7,994 nucleotides of DNA from Clostridiales bacterium (GTDB lineage Bacteria > Bacillota > Clostridia > Lachnospirales > Lachnospiraceae): contig JAAZDA010000076.1 of NCBI GenBank assembly GCA_012512995.1, positions 1 through 7,994 on the forward strand. Reading direction: 5' to 3'. Below the pieces are notes generated by a model. It was not told where the DNA came from and ran no database searches. It worked only from the letters and a program-made list of their open reading frames with translations. Position 1 is the first letter of the stretch. Every line of letters starts with the position of its first letter. This document shows positions 5,186 through 7,994 of the stretch, piece after piece. Position numbers and translations under genes: made by a program.

Positions 5186-5413
5186 ATGAATTTTCCCGGA
5201 GAAATTAAAAAAATAAGGCAATCCTTATTTATGACGCAAGAAGACTTTGCAAAGGAAATCGGCGTGGCTTTTTCTACTGTAAACCGTTGGGAAGGTGGAA
5301 AATCCAAACCTAATCTTAATGCAATGAAAAATATAAAAGAGTTTTGTTTCAAGCACGATATTGATTTTTCTGCTGCCAATGAGGCATGGCTAAACTATAA
5401 GTCGGAGGTGTAA
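5186..5413 (+). CDS. XRE/Cro-type helix-turn-helix regulator (75 aa)
   Basis: A small DNA-binding protein with one HTH_3-type domain: 'IKKIRQSLFMTQEDFAKEIG' (7-26), then the turn and recognition helix 'VAFSTVNRWEGGKSKPN' (27-43), followed by short helices to the end. The pattern TQEDFAKxIGVxxSTVxRWExGxxxP is typical of XRE-family repressors. I chose the ATG at 5186 because GGAG lies 7 nt upstream; an in-frame ATG at 5162 has no ribosome site and would add eight residues outside the fold. It is the first gene of the type I restriction-modification operon, and its stop lies 5 nt before the HsdR start. The likely role is controlling expression of the system, perhaps delaying the nuclease relative to methylation as C proteins do in type II systems. 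That role is inference. Confidence 0.85.
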   Translation: MNFPGEIKKIRQSLFMTQEDFAKEIGVAFSTVNRWEGGKSKPNLNAMKNIKEFCFKHDIDFSAANEAWLNYKSEV

Positions 5414-5418
5414 CGAAA

Positions 5419-7812
5419 GTGATTGATAAAATTAATATGACCGAAGAAGAAATAAAACTAAATTACATTACTCCGTCTATTACAGATAAATGGTCGATGT
5501 CCTGTATTCGCATGGAGTTCCTTGTCGCACCCGGTCGCATCATGCTTGATGGTAAGAAAGCAAAGCGAAAGGATGCCAGTCGTGCAGACTATGTATTGTT
5601 TTATAAGGACACAAGTACGTGGTTTCCGCTGGCTGTTGTAGAGGCCAAGGATAATACTCATTCCCCATTTGGCGGTATGCCACAGGCAATCCGTTATGCA
5701 AAAGCGATGAAAGCTCCGTTTGCATTTTCCTCTAATGGAGATAGTTTTGTTTTTCATGATATGGAGACGGGTGTTGAAATCAAAGATATTGCTTTGGATG
5801 CCTTTCCGTCCCCAGACGAATTATGGAGCAGATATCGTGCAGATAATACGGATTTTACAGATTCCGAAGCATCGCTCTTAACCACACCATACCATTACCA
5901 GAAGGGATTCAGCAAAGAACCACGCTATTATCAGTGGATTGCCATTAACCGTGTGCTTGCTGCCATTGCCCGTGGTGACAAACGTATGCTGATTGTCCTT
6001 GCAACAGGAACAGGCAAAACAATGGTGGCCTTCCAGATTATTTGGAGACTGCTACAAGCCAAAAAGGTACGCCGTGTTCTTTTCCTTGCTGATCGCGATA
6101 TTCTGGTTAGTCAGCCTTTCTCTGATGATTTTTCTCCGCTCGGCTCACGTATGACCCGAATAAGCAAGCGGGAAATGGACACGACCCATGAGGTCTATTT
6201 GTCGTTGTATCACCAGATGAAAAATGGCGAGGAGAATTTCTATACTGCCTATGATCGCGATTTTTTCGATTTAATCATTGTAGATGAATGTCACAGAGGC
6301 AGTGCTGATGAAGAAAGTTCATGGCATGAAATACTGGAATACTTTGATTCTGCCATTCAAGTAGGAATGACCGCCACCCCCAAGGAAACAGAGGAAACTT
6401 CCAACATTGAATATTTTGGAGAACCCGTTTATACATATAGTTTGAAGCAAGGCATTGATGATGGATTTCTTGCACCATATAAAGTAATTCGTGTCAATTT
6501 GGACATTGACGTGAATGGATTCCGTCCGTATCCCGGAATGCTTGATATCAATGGCGAACCTGTTGAAGACCGGCTGTACGAACAAAAGGACTTTGACCGC
6601 ATTCTTGTAGTGGAAGAACGCACAAAGGCTGTGGCAAAGCGTGTATCTGACTTTTTGAAAGAGACAGACCGCTATGCGAAAGCCATTATCTTCTGCGAGG
6701 ATATTCCTCATGCGGAGCGTATGCGCCATGCTTTGGTTAATGAAAACAGCGATCTTGTTGCAGAGGAACCTACCTACATTGTGCAGATTACCTCTGGCTC
6801 AGATGATATGCGTTATCTGGAATACTTCACAGACCCACATGAAAAATACCCAGTCATAGCAGTTACAAGCCGTCTGCTGAGTACAGGTGTAAATACGCAG
6901 ACCACTAAACTCGTTGTTTTGGACAGAACCATTGGCTCTATGACTGAATTCAAGCAAATTGTAGGTCGAGGCACCCGTGTCCGCGAGGACTGCGATAAAT
7001 TGTACTTCACTATCATGGACTTTCGCAAAAACTATGTGAAGTTTGCAGATCCGGAATTTGATGGTGATCCTGTGAAAATCAAGGATGTCGGCGAGACCGA
7101 TGATTTCGGCGATGATGATGCCGACACTATGGATAATGGCGGAGAACCCGATTCCAGTGATGACAGTTTTGAAAATGGTGATGGTGACAACGGCAATGAT
7201 GGCTCTGGTGATGATAGCGGCAATGGTGATGAATCTGGACGCAAGAAAAGAAAGCGTTACACGGTCAATGGCGTCACTGTGCGAATTATAGATGAAAAGG
7301 TCGAATATTTGGATGCTAACGGAAACCTTATAACAGTTTCTATTATTGACTATTCCCGCAATAATCTACGCAGGCTCTATCCTTACTATGAGGAATTCCG
7401 TAAAGTATGGCTTGCTCAGAAGAAGAAGCAGGAATTGCTCAACCAGCTTTTGGCGGATGGTGTTTTCATCGACTATGTAAAAGAAACTATCCCGGAGGCT
7501 CATGTGGACGAGTACGATGTGCTTTCTTATATTGGATACGAAAAAGAACCTTTAACCAAGGAAGAACGCATCGACCACATTCTTGTTTCAGGTTATCTGG
7601 ATAAATTTAGCAAAGAAAATCAAGACATCATCCGATTGCTCCTCGAAGCCTATCGGGAGCATGACATTGATGAATTGAAGAATATCCGCATTCTGAATAT
7701 GCCTGAGTTTATACACATCGACAAACCAACGGAGATTGTTCGTAGCTTTGGCGGCAAGGAAAATTACACCAATACAATAAACGAAATCGAGCAGCAAATA
7801 TATTCCGCTTGA
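5419..7812 (+). CDS. hsdR: type I restriction enzyme R subunit (797 aa)
   Basis: The motor and nuclease subunit of a type I restriction-modification complex, which translocates unmethylated DNA and cuts it at a distance. In order: an N-terminal PD-(D/E)xK nuclease with Asp57 and 'VEAK' (Glu75, Lys77); an SF2 translocase with motif I ATGTGKT (195-201), motif II DECH (289-292), motif III TAT (318-320) and motif VI 'QIVGRGTR' (513-520); an acidic low-complexity linker (about 555-607); and a C-terminal domain (about 610-797) like that of EcoEI-type R subunits, which contacts the methylase core. All key residues are present, so it is probably active. It starts at GTG 5419, with GGAGG 10 nt upstream; an ATG at codon 7 is too far from that site. 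The length fits type IB-like (EcoEI/EcoAI) R subunits. Gene order is regulator, R, M, with hsdS expected beyond the right edge. Confidence 0.93.
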   Translation: MIDKINMTEEEIKLNYITPSITDKWSMSCIRMEFLVAPGRIMLDGKKAKRKDASRADYVLFYKDTSTWFPLAVVEAKDNTHSPFGGMPQAIRYAKAMKAPFAFSSNGDSFVFHDMETGVEIKDIALDAFPSPDELWSRYRADNTDFTDSEASLLTTPYHYQKGFSKEPRYYQWIAINRVLAAIARGDKRMLIVLATGTGKTMVAFQIIWRLLQAKKVRRVLFLADRDILVSQPFSDDFSPLGSRMTRISKREMDTTHEVYLSLYHQMKNGEENFYTAYDRDFFDLIIVDECHRGSADEESSWHEILEYFDSAIQVGMTATPKETEETSNIEYFGEPVYTYSLKQGIDDGFLAPYKVIRVNLDIDVNGFRPYPGMLDINGEPVEDRLYEQKDFDRILVVEERTKAVAKRVSDFLKETDRYAKAIIFCEDIPHAERMRHALVNENSDLVAEEPTYIVQITSGSDDMRYLEYFTDPHEKYPVIAVTSRLLSTGVNTQTTKLVVLDRTIGSMTEFKQIVGRGTRVREDCDKLYFTIMDFRKNYVKFADPEFDGDPVKIKDVGETDDFGDDDADTMDNGGEPDSSDDSFENGDGDNGNDGSGDDSGNGDESGRKKRKRYTVNGVTVRIIDEKVEYLDANGNLITVSIIDYSRNNLRRLYPYYEEFRKVWLAQKKKQELLNQLLADGVFIDYVKETIPEAHVDEYDVLSYIGYEKEPLTKEERIDHILVSGYLDKFSKENQDIIRLLLEAYREHDIDELKNIRILNMPEFIHIDKPTEIVRSFGGKENYTNTINEIEQQIYSA
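7081..7239 (+). repeat. low-complexity GAT/GGT-rich stretch inside hsdR
   Basis: This coding stretch is dominated by GAT, GGT, GAC, AAT and AGC codons and gives an Asp/Gly/Asn/Ser-rich linker of about 53 residues with runs such as 'DDFGDDDAD' and 'GDGDNGNDGSGDDSGNGD', ending in the basic patch RKKRKR. It joins the translocase to the C-terminal domain and probably serves as a flexible acidic tether. Such repeats may expand or contract by slippage. Confidence 0.7.
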
Positions 7813-7827
7813 TAATATGGAGGACTT

Positions 7828-7994
7828 ATGGCATTAGGAAATTTAGTAAAACAATGGGAAACCATTATGCGTGATGATGACGGTGTCAACGGAACTGTGC
7901 AGGTGCTGTCGCAGTTGGTTTGGATGCTGTTCTTAAAGGTATATGACATCAAGGAAGATATGTGGGAACTGTATGAGGATAACTTTACCAGTGC
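7828..7994 (+). CDS. hsdM: type I DNA methyltransferase M subunit, N-terminal part (cut by window end)
   Basis: The first 55 codons of a type I modification methylase, the subunit that methylates adenine at the recognition site and, with HsdS, forms the core of the complex. Only the N-terminal helical domain (HsdM_N) is visible. It starts 'MALGNLVKQWETIMR' and includes 'VLSQLVWMLFLKVYDIKE' (26-43), a strong family signature. The catalytic NPPF motif lies beyond the window. The gene starts 15 nt after the hsdR stop, with GGAGG ending 4 nt before the ATG, so it is in the same operon. Nothing suggests truncation other than the window edge. Confidence 0.88.
   Translation, partial: MALGNLVKQWETIMRDDDGVNGTVQVLSQLVWMLFLKVYDIKEDMWELYEDNFTS

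Noticed and set aside
1..7994. CRISPR array, tRNA or rRNA genes
   Set aside because: I saw no regularly spaced repeats of CRISPR type and no cloverleaf or ribosomal RNA signature on either strand, although a covariance search was not possible.

Overview
The window looks like chromosomal or prophage-type DNA from a Gram-positive Clostridia-like gut bacterium (Lachnospiraceae or Ruminococcaceae type). This rests on strong GGAGG-type ribosome sites before nearly every gene, a TnpW-like small protein, a phage 'sigma-70-like' helix-turn-helix protein of the kind common in Clostridia mobile elements, and the primase family. No species can be named from the sequence alone.

Left and central part (about 1-4933, minus strand, read right to left): a compact phage- or satellite-like operon. 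In transcription order it holds a sigma-region-4-like regulator (4766-4377), an archaeo-eukaryotic-type primase (AEP) domain protein (4267-3752), a PriCT plus SF3 helicase protein of the P4/D5 class overlapping it by 14 nt (3765-1975), an AT-rich intergenic segment flanked by inverted 9-mer repeats that I propose as the replication origin (1869-1977), a small unknown protein (1849-1577), a GC-rich non-coding segment with a possible structural or packaging role (1457-1576), a zinc-ribbon protein (1456-1169), an HK97-fold major capsid protein (1154-216) and a TnpW-like small protein (213-52). A promoter-like sequence faces out of the left edge, where a recombinase gene would be expected. No terminase, portal, protease or tail gene is visible. 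The combination of replication genes plus a lone capsid gene suggests a phage satellite or a reduced prophage rather than a normal phage head module.

Boundary (about 4828-5185): a non-coding stretch with a 106-bp inverted-repeat element, a minus-strand terminator-like hairpin, a second dyad, a possible 20-codon leader ORF and an extended -10 promoter facing right.

Right part (5186-7994, plus strand): a type I restriction-modification operon that runs off the window. It has a 75-aa XRE/Cro-type regulator, HsdR (797 aa; nuclease, SF2 translocase and EcoEI-type C-terminal domain, with an unusual Asp/Gly/Asn/Ser-rich linker) and the first 55 codons of HsdM. It is AT-richer by eye than the capsid operon and is divergently transcribed. 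It may be cargo of the mobile element or a flanking chromosomal locus; the window does not contain the end points needed to decide.
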